This document shows positions 46,319 through 55,146 of a DNA stretch of 64,000 nt, in pieces. The DNA is from Haliea sp040221975 (GTDB lineage: Bacteria; Pseudomonadota; Gammaproteobacteria; Pseudomonadales; Halieaceae), in NCBI GenBank assembly GCA_040221975.1, contig JAVJWR010000033.1:310001-374000 (forward strand). The letters are read 5' to 3'. Position 1 is the first letter of the stretch, and each line of letters starts with the position of its first letter. The translations under genes were made by a program, and so were the position numbers. The notes under the pieces were generated by a model, which saw nothing but the letters and a program-made list of their open reading frames with translations, had not been told where the DNA came from and searched no databases.

Positions 46319-48199
46319 TCAAAGAACGGAAATCTCGGCGTCGGCACGCAGGGCCTGCTCGTGTTCAACCTGCAGCACGGCCCCAAACTCGCCGCCGATA
46401 CGCTGCCGCAGGCTCTCTTGCTGCTCTGGCGGCAAGCTGGCCAGCTCGCCGGCCTCGACCCGCACCAGCTGCAGTACCCGGGCATCGCCCGAGGCTTCGA
46501 CAACATAGTCAACTACCGGTCCGGCAGCAGGCGCCGGCAGGCTGAAGGCGCGCTCCAGCACTGCGCCTGGCACGGTGCGATTGTCGCGTCGCGCCCCGAT
46601 TTCAACCTGCCACTCGTAGCCCTCGCGCTGCGCAATGGCCTCGACCGTGTCTTCACCAGAAGCCAATGCCGCGACCGCTGTCTCGGCGGCGCGCTCAAGT
46701 GCTTCCTGCGCCCGCTCCCGGGTCAGTGCCGCAACGATTTCTTCCCGCACCGCCTTGAGCGGTTGCAACTCGGGCTTGTTGTGTTGATGCAGGTGCACAG
46801 CAACAAAACGGTCGTCGCTGAGTTCAACGACCTCGCTGTTGTGCCCCAACTCGAGAACATCTTCCGAGAAAGCTGCGCGCAAAATCGCGGGCGCTGCCAG
46901 CGGACCGGCTTGCTGGTCACGGGTTACGGGGCCGCTACGCTTGACCTCCAAACCCAGTTCCTCCGCCGGTCGCGAAAGGTTGCTCGCGGTAAATGCAAGA
47001 TCACGCAGTTGTTCCACTGCCAGCAGCAGCGCGACCCGGGCGTCGCGATCCTGCAGGCGCGCCTCAAGTTGCGGGCGCATTTCGGCAAGACTGGGCGGGT
47101 CGGCCTCGCGGCGCTCTGTTACCAGCAGGAAGTGGGTGCCAGCCTCGGTCACAACTGGCTCGGAAATGGTGTTGACGTCCAGCTCGGCAATAGCTGCTTC
47201 CATCTCTTCGGGAAACGCATCGCCGGCACTGAAACCGAGATCACCGCCATTACCTGCCGAGCCAATATCGTCGGAACGCTCTGCGGCAACCGCCGCAAAC
47301 TCCTCGCCCGCATCCAGCGCCGCCTGCACTGCTTCGACGCGGCCGGCGAACTCGGAATCGCTCTCGCCACTGGCCTGTTGCAGAAGGATATGCGCCACCC
47401 GATTCTCGGTCTGGTACTGGTAGCTGCCGAGTTCGATCCGGTACTCTTCCTCAAGATCACGCTCCGCCACCGGTTCGCGGAAATCCTCCAGGGTCAATTC
47501 GACATAATCAAGCACGACCGACTCGGGAGTCATGAAGCGCTCCTCATTGGCCTGATACCAGGCCTCAATCTCGGCGCTATCGGGCTCCGATATACCGAGG
47601 AACGGCTCCAGCGGGATCGTCAGATAGCGAATGTCGCGCTGTTCGGCAAGGATACGGGCGTTCAGCGCCATTTCGGCGGAGGTCGCGAAATCGCTGCCTG
47701 CCAGCCCCGAGCGGAGCTGGTTCAGCACCAGGTCATCCTGCAACGCCTGCTTGAAGGTCCCGGGCGTATAGCCCGCGGACGCCAGCAGGCTCCTGTACAT
47801 CTCCGGCGAGAACTGGCCGTCGATCTGGAACTGCTCCATACCACCGATAACAGCTCCCAGCTCCGCCTCGGATACAGTCAGGTCCAGCGCACGGGCGGAC
47901 TGCATCAACAGCTTGCGGTTGATGATACCCTCCAGCGCCCGAGCGCCCAGGCGCTGCTCATCCAGCAGCTCCGGATCCAGGTCATTCCCCATCATCGCCA
48001 TCAGCTGCCTGCGCTGGGTATCCACCGCCTGCTGCAGTTCCAGGGGAGTGACCGATTCACCGTTGACTTCCGCGACGCTGTTGCCACCGCCACCCAGAAG
48101 AATCGATTCGATACCAAAGAGGGCAAAGGAAATGACAATGAGGCCGATTACAACCTTGGCGGCGGTTCCCTGGGTGCTCTTGCGAATATCCTGAAGCAT
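46319..48199 (-). CDS. ppiD: Periplasmic folding chaperone PpiD
   Basis: 626 aa SurA-N-like protein with a parvulin-type domain. One N-terminal helix ('AKVVIGLIVISFALFGIESI') anchors it in the inner membrane with the rest in the periplasm. 'NRVAHILLQQASGESDSEF' begins the PPIC domain, with 'GSAGNGGDLGFSAGDAFPEE' and 'SEPVVTEAGTHFLLV' following. PpiD works at the SecYEG exit on newly exported proteins. The hupB-ppiD neighbourhood beside lon is as in E. coli. A hupB terminator separates the two. Confidence 0.94.
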   Translation of the reverse strand: MLQDIRKSTQGTAAKVVIGLIVISFALFGIESILLGGGGNSVAEVNGESVTPLELQQAVDTQRRQLMAMMGNDLDPELLDEQRLGARALEGIINRKLLMQSARALDLTVSEAELGAVIGGMEQFQIDGQFSPEMYRSLLASAGYTPGTFKQALQDDLVLNQLRSGLAGSDFATSAEMALNARILAEQRDIRYLTIPLEPFLGISEPDSAEIEAWYQANEERFMTPESVVLDYVELTLEDFREPVAERDLEEEYRIELGSYQYQTENRVAHILLQQASGESDSEFAGRVEAVQAALDAGEEFAAVAAERSDDIGSAGNGGDLGFSAGDAFPEEMEAAIAELDVNTISEPVVTEAGTHFLLVTERREADPPSLAEMRPQLEARLQDRDARVALLLAVEQLRDLAFTASNLSRPAEELGLEVKRSGPVTRDQQAGPLAAPAILRAAFSEDVLELGHNSEVVELSDDRFVAVHLHQHNKPELQPLKAVREEIVAALTRERAQEALERAAETAVAALASGEDTVEAIAQREGYEWQVEIGARRDNRTVPGAVLERAFSLPAPAAGPVVDYVVEASGDARVLQLVRVEAGELASLPPEQQESLRQRIGGEFGAVLQVEHEQALRADAEISVL

Positions 48200-48225
48200 G
48201 GGTCATTTTTCCACTGTGTATCAAC

Positions 48226-48249
48226 AAAAAAGCGCACCCTTGAGTGCGC
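48226..48249 (-). terminator. Rho-independent terminator of hupB
   Basis: On the minus strand GCGCAC-TCAAGG-GTGCGC followed by six T, 82 bases beyond the hupB stop and 27 bases before the ppiD start. Confidence 0.85.
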
Positions 48250-48331
48250 CTTTCCCTGGACAGTTACAACATCACTGGCGGAGCCGGAAACTGCGGGTTA
48301 CCGGCCGGGGGCCTGTCCCTGACATTGTGAC

Positions 48332-48607
48332 TCAGGTGTTGACTGCATCCTTGAGCGCCTTGCCGGGCTTGAAGCCGGGGACATTGGACGCCTTGATCTG
48401 GATGCTTTGCCCGGTTTGCGGGTTGCGGCCTTCACGTGCGGCGCGGTGTTTTACGGCAAAGGTGCCAAAGCCCACCAGCGTCACCTGGTCGCCCTTGCCA
48501 AGCGCTTCAGTAATGCTGTCTACAACAGCGTCGAGGGCACGGCCGGCGGAAGCTTTGGGCAGGTCAGCGGCGGCGGCAATGGCATCGATAAGTTCGGTCT
48601 TGTTCAC
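48332..48607 (-). CDS. hupB: DNA-binding protein HU (beta type)
   Basis: 91 aa histone-like protein. 'MNKTELIDAIAAAADLPKAS' is the HU N-terminus, 'VTLVGFGTFAVKHRAAREGR' and 'NPQTGQSIQIKASNVPGF' the DNA-binding arm and its hinge, ending 'KPGKALKDAVNT'. It bends and compacts DNA. The start is GTG with AAGGGG six bases upstream. It lies downstream of lon; the 214-base gap contains a possible promoter (TTTGGT-N16-TACACT on the minus strand) but nothing else I can name. Confidence 0.96.
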   Translation of the reverse strand: MNKTELIDAIAAAADLPKASAGRALDAVVDSITEALGKGDQVTLVGFGTFAVKHRAAREGRNPQTGQSIQIKASNVPGFKPGKALKDAVNT

Positions 48608-48821
48608 AAATATCCCCTTGGAGTGTTATTTGACAAAGTGTCGCTCAGTGTAGCCGCGGCAAAGCGCGACCAAATTCATGGTACGGCGGAATGCACCAGA
48701 AAGTGTTTCCGGGTGACCCATCCCGGGCGCCCAAAGACGCCGCAACAGGGAGGAACACCGCTGGATTCAGGGCTCCGACTGTATACCAGAGCTCAACTCA
48801 GGGTCAACCGAAACCCCTGTT

Positions 48822-51233
48822 TCAGTGCGTATTAATCCGGTTTTTCTCGCCCTGGCCACTATCCTGCCCGGTACCCGGAGCCGGCGCCAGATACTCCTCG
48901 TCGGTCAGCGGTTCCGGCATCTGCTCCAGGGCGATAGCCAGCACTTCGTCAATCCATTTCACCGGCCGGATCTGCAGGTCCTGCTTGATATTGTCAGGCA
49001 CTTCCTTGAGATCGCGCTCATTCTCCTTCGGAATGATGACGGTCTTGATGCCGCCGCGGCGAGCTGCCAGAAGCTTTTCCTTGAGACCACCGATGGGCAG
49101 CACCTCGCCGCGCAGGGTAATCTCCCCGGTCATCGCCACATCGGCGCGCACCGGGATTCCCGCACAGACCGAGACCAGCGCGGTGCACATGGCGACGCCG
49201 GCGCTGGGGCCGTCCTTGGGGGTCGCCCCTTCGGGGACATGGATGTGGACGTCATGTTTTTCATGCCAGGATGCCGGAATACCCAGCATCTGCGAGCGGC
49301 TGCGGATCACCGTGGTCGCCGCCTGAATGGACTCCTGCATCACATCGCCCAGGGAACCGGTCTTGACATAGCGGCCCTTGCCGGCCACGGACGCGGCCTC
49401 GATGGTGAGCAATTCACCGCCGACCGACGTCCAGGCGAGCCCGGTAACCTGCCCGATCTTGTTCTCGTCTTCCGCAATCCCGTAGTTGAATTTGCGCACC
49501 CCGAGCAGATCCGGGAGCATCTCCGCCGTCACCACGGTATCGGAGTCGACCTCATTGAGGGCGAAGCGCTTGACCATCTTGCGGCAGATCTTGGCAATCT
49601 CCCGCTCCAGTGACCGCACCCCGGCTTCCCGCGTGTAGTAGCGAATAATGTCGATCACGGTACCTTCGGCAATGCTGACCTCGTCCTTGGCCAGACCGTT
49701 CTGCCGCAGCTGCTTGGGGATCAGGTAACGCTCGGCAATGTTGACCTTTTCGTCCTCGGTATAGCCGGGGATACGAATGACCTCCATGCGATCCAGTAGC
49801 GGACCGGGGATGTTCATGGTATTGGAGGTACAGACGAACATGACATCCGAGAGGTCATAGTCGACCTCGAGGTAGTGGTCGTTGAAGGCGTGGTTCTGTT
49901 CCGGATCCAGCACTTCCAGCATCGCCGATGCAGGGTCACCCCGATGATCCATGCCCATCTTGTCGATTTCGTCGAGCAGGAACAGCGGGTTCCGGACCCC
50001 GGCCTTGGACATTTTTTGCAGCAGCTTGCCGGGCATTGAGCCAATATAGGTACGGCGGTGGCCGCGAATCTCGGCTTCGTCCCGGACTCCGCCCAGCGCC
50101 ATGCGCACAAATTTGCGATTGGTGGCACGGGCGAGGGATTCACCCAGTGACGTCTTGCCGACCCCGGGCGGACCCACCAGGCACAGGACCGGGCCCTTGA
50201 CCTTGCGCACGCGCTTCTGTACCGCCAGGTATTCGAGGATACGCTCCTTGACCTCCTCCAGTCCGAAGTGGTCTTCGTTGAGAATGGTCGAGGCGCGCTT
50301 CAGGTCATGCTTGACCTTGCTGCGCTTGGACCAGGGCACGCTGACCATCCAGTCGATGTAGCTGCGCACTACCGATGCCTCGGCGGACATGGGCGACATC
50401 ATCTTGAGCTTGTTCAACTCCGCCAGCGCCTTGGTCCTGGCCTCGTCGGGCATGCGCGCATCTTCAATGCGTGCCTGCAAGTCATCCAGTTCGCTGGGAG
50501 CTTCATCGAGATCTCCCAGCTCCTTCTGGATCGCCTTCATCTGTTCGTTCAGGTAATACTCGCGCTGGCTCTTCTCCATCTGCTTCTTGACTCGGCCGCG
50601 GATGCGTTTTTCGACCTGGAACAGGTCGATTTCCGCCTCCATCAGGCCCATCAGATGTTCCAGCCGCGCACGCACCTGGGCCACCTCCAGGATCTTCTGC
50701 TTCTCCTGCAGGTCCACGCTCATGTGGGCGGCGATGGTATCTGCCAGCCGTCCTGGTTCGTCGATGCCCGAGAGGGAGGTCAGCACTTCCGCGGGAACTT
50801 TCTTGCTCAGGTTTACGTATTTTTCGAACTGGGAGACGGTGGAGCGCAGCAGCCCCTCGGCCTCGTCGTCGGGGATTTCTTCACTTTCGATTTCCCGCAC
50901 ACCGGCCACAGTGAAGCGGCCTTCATCATCGACGTTATCAATCACAGCCCGGTAACTGCCCTCCACCAATACCTTGATGGTGCCGTCAGGGAGCTTGAGC
51001 AATTGCAGGATGTTGGAAACCGTACCCACCTGGTAGATGTCGTCTACACCGGGATTGTCGTCGGCGGCATTGCGCTGCGCTACCAGCAGGACCTGCTTGC
51101 CACCGGCCATGGCGTCTTCCAGCGCCTCGACGGATTTTTCGCGCCCCACAAACAGCGGCAATACCATGTGCGGGTACACAACGACATCGCGCAGGGGCAG
51201 CAGAGGAAGATCAACAACAGATGATGAACCCAT
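48822..51233 (-). CDS. lon: ATP-dependent protease Lon
   Basis: 803 aa from ATG 51233 with GGAG six bases upstream; the frame is open 21 codons further but that part is not Lon-like. N-terminal LAN domain 'LPLLPLRDVVVYPHMVLPLF', AAA+ Walker A 'GPPGVGKTSLGESLA', Walker B 'PLFLLDEIDKMG', and the Ser-Lys protease dyad in 'GATPKDGPSAGVAMC' and 'LPIGGLKEKLLAAR'. It degrades misfolded and regulatory proteins. Order clpP-clpX-lon-hupB on one strand is the conserved gammaproteobacterial arrangement. Confidence 0.97.
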   Translation of the reverse strand: MGSSSVVDLPLLPLRDVVVYPHMVLPLFVGREKSVEALEDAMAGGKQVLLVAQRNAADDNPGVDDIYQVGTVSNILQLLKLPDGTIKVLVEGSYRAVIDNVDDEGRFTVAGVREIESEEIPDDEAEGLLRSTVSQFEKYVNLSKKVPAEVLTSLSGIDEPGRLADTIAAHMSVDLQEKQKILEVAQVRARLEHLMGLMEAEIDLFQVEKRIRGRVKKQMEKSQREYYLNEQMKAIQKELGDLDEAPSELDDLQARIEDARMPDEARTKALAELNKLKMMSPMSAEASVVRSYIDWMVSVPWSKRSKVKHDLKRASTILNEDHFGLEEVKERILEYLAVQKRVRKVKGPVLCLVGPPGVGKTSLGESLARATNRKFVRMALGGVRDEAEIRGHRRTYIGSMPGKLLQKMSKAGVRNPLFLLDEIDKMGMDHRGDPASAMLEVLDPEQNHAFNDHYLEVDYDLSDVMFVCTSNTMNIPGPLLDRMEVIRIPGYTEDEKVNIAERYLIPKQLRQNGLAKDEVSIAEGTVIDIIRYYTREAGVRSLEREIAKICRKMVKRFALNEVDSDTVVTAEMLPDLLGVRKFNYGIAEDENKIGQVTGLAWTSVGGELLTIEAASVAGKGRYVKTGSLGDVMQESIQAATTVIRSRSQMLGIPASWHEKHDVHIHVPEGATPKDGPSAGVAMCTALVSVCAGIPVRADVAMTGEITLRGEVLPIGGLKEKLLAARRGGIKTVIIPKENERDLKEVPDNIKQDLQIRPVKWIDEVLAIALEQMPEPLTDEEYLAPAPGTGQDSGQGEKNRINTH

Positions 51234-51299
51234 AGGAATCTCCGGGTTAGAAATGGTCACGCCTGACCCATAGATGGGGGCGCCTCCAGAAAACACAAG

Positions 51300-51317
51300 C
51301 CGCCGAGGCAGCGGCGG
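51300..51317 (-). terminator. Possible terminator between clpX and lon
   Basis: CCGCCG-AGGCAG-CGGCGG stem; on the minus strand it is followed by CTTGTGTTTTC, a broken T-run. It lies 28 bases after the clpX stop and may partly insulate lon. Confidence 0.4.
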
Positions 51318-51345
51318 ACAAATGCGGCCGCCGGGCGGACCGCAC

Positions 51346-52644
51346 TCAGTCGTCCTTGGAGGCGGTCCGGGGAGCGGGTTCGTGATTCTGGTAGACCAGC
51401 AGGGGCTCCGAGTCGCCGCGAATCACGGATTCGTCGATAACCACCTTGCTGACATCGCTCCGGGAAGGGATGTTGTACATGGAGTCCAGCAGCACCCCTT
51501 CGAGGATGGAGCGCAGCCCCCGGGCCCCGGTCTTGCGCTCCATGGCGCGCTCTGCCACCGCGCGCAAACCGTCCTCGCGGAAATCGACTTCAACGCCCTC
51601 CATCTCGAACAGCTTGCTGTACTGCTTGGTCAGGGAATTGCGCGGCTCGGTAAGAATCTGCACCAGAGCCGGCACGTCCAGTTCTTCCAGGGTCGCGATC
51701 ACTGGCAGGCGGCCGACAAACTCCGGGATCAGGCCGTACTGCACCAGGTCCTCGGGTTCCAGCTCGAACAGCAACTCGCCAACATTGCGGCGCTCGTCCT
51801 TGCTCTTGACCTCGGCATTGAAGCCGATACCGCCCTTTTCCGAACGGTTGCGGATAACCTTGTCGAGACCGGCGAAGGCGCCGCCACAGATGAACAGGAT
51901 ATTGGAGGTGTCCACCTGCAGGAATTCCTGCTGTGGGTGCTTGCGCCCGCCCTGCGGCGGCACCGACGCGACCGTGCCTTCAATAAGCTTCAACAGCGCC
52001 TGCTGCACACCCTCCCCGGAAACGTCACGGGTGATGGATGGATTGTCTGACTTGCGCGAGATCTTGTCGATTTCATCTATGTAGACGATACCTACCTGGG
52101 CTTTCTCGACATCGTAGTCGCACTTCTGCAACAGCTTCTGGATGATGTTCTCGACGTCTTCCCCCACATAGCCCGCTTCGGTCAGCGTGGTCGCGTCGGC
52201 AATCGTGAAGGGCACATCCAGCAGCCGGGCCAGGGTCTCGGCCAGCAATGTCTTGCCGCTGCCGGTTGGACCCACCAGCAGGATATTGCTCTTGCCGAGT
52301 TCGACGTCTTCACCGCGGGTACTGGATTGGCCGTGGCGCAGACGCTTGTAGTGGTTGTAGACAGCGACAGAAAGTACTTTTTTGGCACGCTGCTGGCCGA
52401 TCACATACTCGTCGAGAATGGCCTTGATCTCGTGCGGCGTCGGCAGGTTGTCGCGCTTGGCTTCACTGCTGCTTTCCTGCACCTCCTCGCGGATGATGTC
52501 GTTGCATAGATCCACACACTCATCGCAGATGAACACCGATGGACCGGCAATCAACTTGCGTACTTCGTGCTGGCTCTTGCCGCAAAATGAGCAATACAGC
52601 AGCTTGCCACCGTCGTCGCCTGATTTTGTGGTGTCTTTAGTCAT
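51346..52644 (-). CDS. clpX: ClpX ATPase subunit
   Basis: 432 aa from ATG 52644; the frame is open 59 codons upstream, but ClpX N-termini begin at 'MTKDTTKSGDDGGKLLYCSF'. The zinc-binding Cys4 domain is 'YCSFCGKSQHEVRKL' and 'FICDECVDLC'. AAA+ motifs are Walker A 'LVGPTGSGKTLLAETLA' and Walker B 'GIVYIDEIDKISRKSD'; the pore loop 'GYVGED' and sensor 'TGARGLRSILEGVLLD' are visible. It unfolds substrates for ClpP, whose gene is 106 bases upstream on the same strand. Confidence 0.97.
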   Translation of the reverse strand: MTKDTTKSGDDGGKLLYCSFCGKSQHEVRKLIAGPSVFICDECVDLCNDIIREEVQESSSEAKRDNLPTPHEIKAILDEYVIGQQRAKKVLSVAVYNHYKRLRHGQSSTRGEDVELGKSNILLVGPTGSGKTLLAETLARLLDVPFTIADATTLTEAGYVGEDVENIIQKLLQKCDYDVEKAQVGIVYIDEIDKISRKSDNPSITRDVSGEGVQQALLKLIEGTVASVPPQGGRKHPQQEFLQVDTSNILFICGGAFAGLDKVIRNRSEKGGIGFNAEVKSKDERRNVGELLFELEPEDLVQYGLIPEFVGRLPVIATLEELDVPALVQILTEPRNSLTKQYSKLFEMEGVEVDFREDGLRAVAERAMERKTGARGLRSILEGVLLDSMYNIPSRSDVSKVVIDESVIRGDSEPLLVYQNHEPAPRTASKDD

Positions 52645-52750
52645 GCTCTGCCCTGTGGTCCGTGTATTCTGCCAACTCACCTTATTCAAAGATGATGTTT
52701 TTTCCCACCATTTGCAAGTCCCGCGGAACCGCTGTGGAGATAGGGGCCAG

Positions 52751-53392
52751 TTACTTCGCCGCCGCAGCCCGGCGGTTGATGACCTCGTCGACCAAACCGT
52801 ATTCCTTGCTCTGCTCCGCATTCAGGAAGCGATCGCGCTCGGTGTCGCGCTCTATGGTTTCCAGCGTCTGACCCGTGTGTTCGGCCATCAGTTCATTGAG
52901 CCGCCGGCGAATGATGAGAATCTCACGGGCGTGGATCTCGATGTCCGAGGCCTGGCCCTGCGCACCGCCGCTGGGCTGGTGAATCATGGTGCGGGCATTG
53001 GGCAGGATGAAGCGCTTGCCCTTGGCTCCGCCACCGAGCAGGAAAGCCCCCATTGACGCCGCCTGACCGATGCACATGGTGCTGACATCCGGCTTGATGA
53101 ATTGCATGGTGTCGTAGATCGACATCCCCGCGGTAACCGAGCCCCCGGGCGAGTTGATGTAGAGGTGGATATCCTTGTCCGGGTTCTCGGATTCGAGAAA
53201 CAGGAGCTGGGCCACAATCAGGTTCGCCATGTGGTCTTCAACCGCTCCCACCACGAATACGACCCGCTCCTTGAGCAGGCGCGAGTAGATGTCATAGGAG
53301 CGCTCCCCGCGGGCGGTCTGCTCCACAACCATCGGGATCAAACCGAGGTTGCTGATGGTGTTGCTGTTACGGCCGTCTGGCAGGTTTGACAT
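52751..53392 (-). CDS. clpP: ClpP protease subunit
   Basis: 213 aa from ATG 53392 (AAGGAA nine bases upstream); the frame is open to 53431. The Ser-His-Asp triad is S113 in 'CIGQAASMGAFLL', H138 in 'ARTMIHQPSGG' and D187 in 'ERDTERDRFL', matching E. coli ClpP offset by two. 'LYINSPGGSVTAGM' is the oxyanion/handle region. A short N-terminal propeptide is likely. It assembles with ClpX. tig is 62 bases upstream. Confidence 0.97.
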   Translation of the reverse strand: MSNLPDGRNSNTISNLGLIPMVVEQTARGERSYDIYSRLLKERVVFVVGAVEDHMANLIVAQLLFLESENPDKDIHLYINSPGGSVTAGMSIYDTMQFIKPDVSTMCIGQAASMGAFLLGGGAKGKRFILPNARTMIHQPSGGAQGQASDIEIHAREILIIRRRLNELMAEHTGQTLETIERDTERDRFLNAEQSKEYGLVDEVINRRAAAAK

Positions 53393-53454
53393 GGTCGACT
53401 GTTCCTTGGCTATCAATCTGGCGGGCGCCACCTGCGGTGGTGCCCGGTCTTGGG

Positions 53455-54780
53455 TCAGCCCTGGTTCTGTTGCGCCTGGGCGATCGCTTCCTGGTAGGTA
53501 CAGGCCTGTTCCGTGATGTTGGCGTCTTCCAGCAGTTTTTCCACGACGCTGTCTTCCAGCACCTTGGACTCTACCGACGCCAGCTGGTCCGGGTTCCCAT
53601 AGTACCAGTTAACAACCTCTTCCGAGTCCTGATAAGTGGCGGCCAATTCCTCGATGGTTGCACGCACCTTGGCGGGATCCGCCTTGAGGCCGTGCTTGTT
53701 GATCATCTCGGAGAGGATCAGGCCCAGCTTGACGCGGCGCTCGGCGTTGTCCCGGAACATGTCGTCGGGAAGTATCGACTTGAGATCCAGCCCCTCGGGT
53801 GCGGCGCCGCCAAACTGCTGGAACATCTGCCCGCGGAGCGCGTCTATTTCCTGGGCAACCAGCGCCCGGGGAACCTCAAGCGCCTTGTGGGCTTCAACTA
53901 CCGCGTCCATCACCTGCTGCTTGACCTTGTTGTTTACGGCATTTTTGAGCTCCCGGCTCATATTTTCCGCAACTTCCTTGCGAAATTGTTCCTCACCTCC
54001 CTCTTCCACGCCATAGAGCCTGAACAACTCGTCGTTCAGTGGTGCCGGGGTCAATTCCTTGATGCTGTTGAGCTTGACCACAAACTCCACGGCGGCCCCG
54101 CGCAGATCCTCGTTGTGATAGTCATCGGGAAAACTCAGGTCCAGGGTCTTTTCTTCCCCTGGCTGCATGCCGACGATACCATCCTCGAAGCCCGGGATCA
54201 TGCGCCCGGAGCCCAGTTCCAGGTCAGCACCCTCTGCGCTGCCACCTTCGAAGGGTTCGCCATCGCGGGTGCCGGTGTAGTCAATATTGACCTGGTCGCC
54301 AGTAGCGGCGGCGCGCTGCACCTCGTCCCAGCTACCCTGCTGCTTGCGGAACACATCAATAATGGTGTCGATATCCGCATCGGTGACCTCCGCCGCCGGC
54401 CGGGTCACCTCGAAACCGGCCATGGCGACCACTTCCACTTCCGGGAACACCTCGAACGTCGCCACGTACTCCAGGTCCCTGCCGGGCTCCAGGTTCCGCG
54501 GCTCGATGCTGGGCTGGCCGGCAGGGCGCAGCTTTTCCTGTACTACCGCCTCCTGGAAGGAACGACTCATGACCTCGCCAAGCACTTCCTGGCGCACGCC
54601 GGCACCGAAGCGCTGGCGCATGACCTTCATCGGCACCTTGCCCGGGCGAAAGCCTGGCAAGCGCACGTTCTGGGCCGCTTTCTGCAGCCGGGAATCGACC
54701 TCGCTGTCAACGCGCGCGGCGGGAACACCCACGGTCAAACGTCGCTCCAGGCCTGAAGTCGTTTCAATGGACACCTGCAT
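53455..54780 (-). CDS. tig: Trigger factor
   Basis: 441 aa ribosome-associated chaperone and prolyl isomerase. The ribosome-binding signature appears as 'NVRLPGFRPGKVPMKVMRQRFG' region near residue 40 (G-F-R-x-G-K loop). The FKBP-like domain spans about 150-245 ('VNIDYTGTRDGEPFEGG', 'IPGFEDGIVGMQPGEEKTL'), and the C-terminal arms are helical and charged. It meets nascent chains at the exit tunnel. It directly follows tRNA-Leu and precedes clpP. Confidence 0.96.
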   Translation of the reverse strand: MQVSIETTSGLERRLTVGVPAARVDSEVDSRLQKAAQNVRLPGFRPGKVPMKVMRQRFGAGVRQEVLGEVMSRSFQEAVVQEKLRPAGQPSIEPRNLEPGRDLEYVATFEVFPEVEVVAMAGFEVTRPAAEVTDADIDTIIDVFRKQQGSWDEVQRAAATGDQVNIDYTGTRDGEPFEGGSAEGADLELGSGRMIPGFEDGIVGMQPGEEKTLDLSFPDDYHNEDLRGAAVEFVVKLNSIKELTPAPLNDELFRLYGVEEGGEEQFRKEVAENMSRELKNAVNNKVKQQVMDAVVEAHKALEVPRALVAQEIDALRGQMFQQFGGAAPEGLDLKSILPDDMFRDNAERRVKLGLILSEMINKHGLKADPAKVRATIEELAATYQDSEEVVNWYYGNPDQLASVESKVLEDSVVEKLLEDANITEQACTYQEAIAQAQQNQG

Positions 54781-54867
54781 GCTTATTCCTCACAATCCAA
54801 TCGGTAGAGGGCGCCACGGCGCCCGGTCATCTGGTGCAACCTTGCCCGGGGCAAGGTCACGGCAAGT

Positions 54868-54952
54868 TGGTGCGGAAGGAGAGACTCGAACTCTCACGCC
54901 TTGCGGCACTGGAACCTAAATCCAGCGCGTATACCAATTTCGCCACTTCCGC
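54868..54952 (-). tRNA. tRNA-Leu (anticodon UAG)
   Basis: 85 bases with encoded CCA (54868-54870). The acceptor arms GCGGAAG and CTTCCGC pair; the D-arm follows at 'TGGCGAAATTGGTATACGC', a long variable arm typical of class II tRNAs is present, and the T-arm contains GTTCGAGTC. The anticodon stem CTGGA/TCCAG encloses the loop TTTAGGT, anticodon TAG, reading CUA and other CUN codons. It lies 87 bases upstream of tig. Confidence 0.97.
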
Positions 54953-55080
54953 CTGTAGGGAAACTACCATTGCGCCCGGTCGGCATGCTGGAATAATCCT
55001 GCAAACACGCCGTAACTTTTTGATTCTTCAGGGGTAAACGCCCCGTCCACGCGCAATCTGGAGCTCTCACAAGGGCGCAG

Positions 55081-55109
55081 ATTCTGCCACAAACCCAGCC
55101 TCTACACAA
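55081..55109 (-). promoter_or_regulatory. Candidate promoter for tRNA-Leu/tig
   Basis: On the minus strand TTGTGT (55109-55104), a 17-base spacer and CAGAAT (55086-55081), in the 194-base gap upstream of tRNA-Leu. The match is only fair (3/6 and 4/6), but spacing is ideal. I see nothing else recognisable in this gap apart from a short G4/C4 inverted repeat near 55031-55044. Confidence 0.3.
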
Positions 55110-55146
55110 CCGCGCAGGCATTCACCGCAGACACAGCCGGTGGCGA

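Noticed and set aside
46313..48322. 669-aa antisense frame opposite ppiD
   Set aside because: Shadow of an intact ppiD; no domain or ribosome site supports it.
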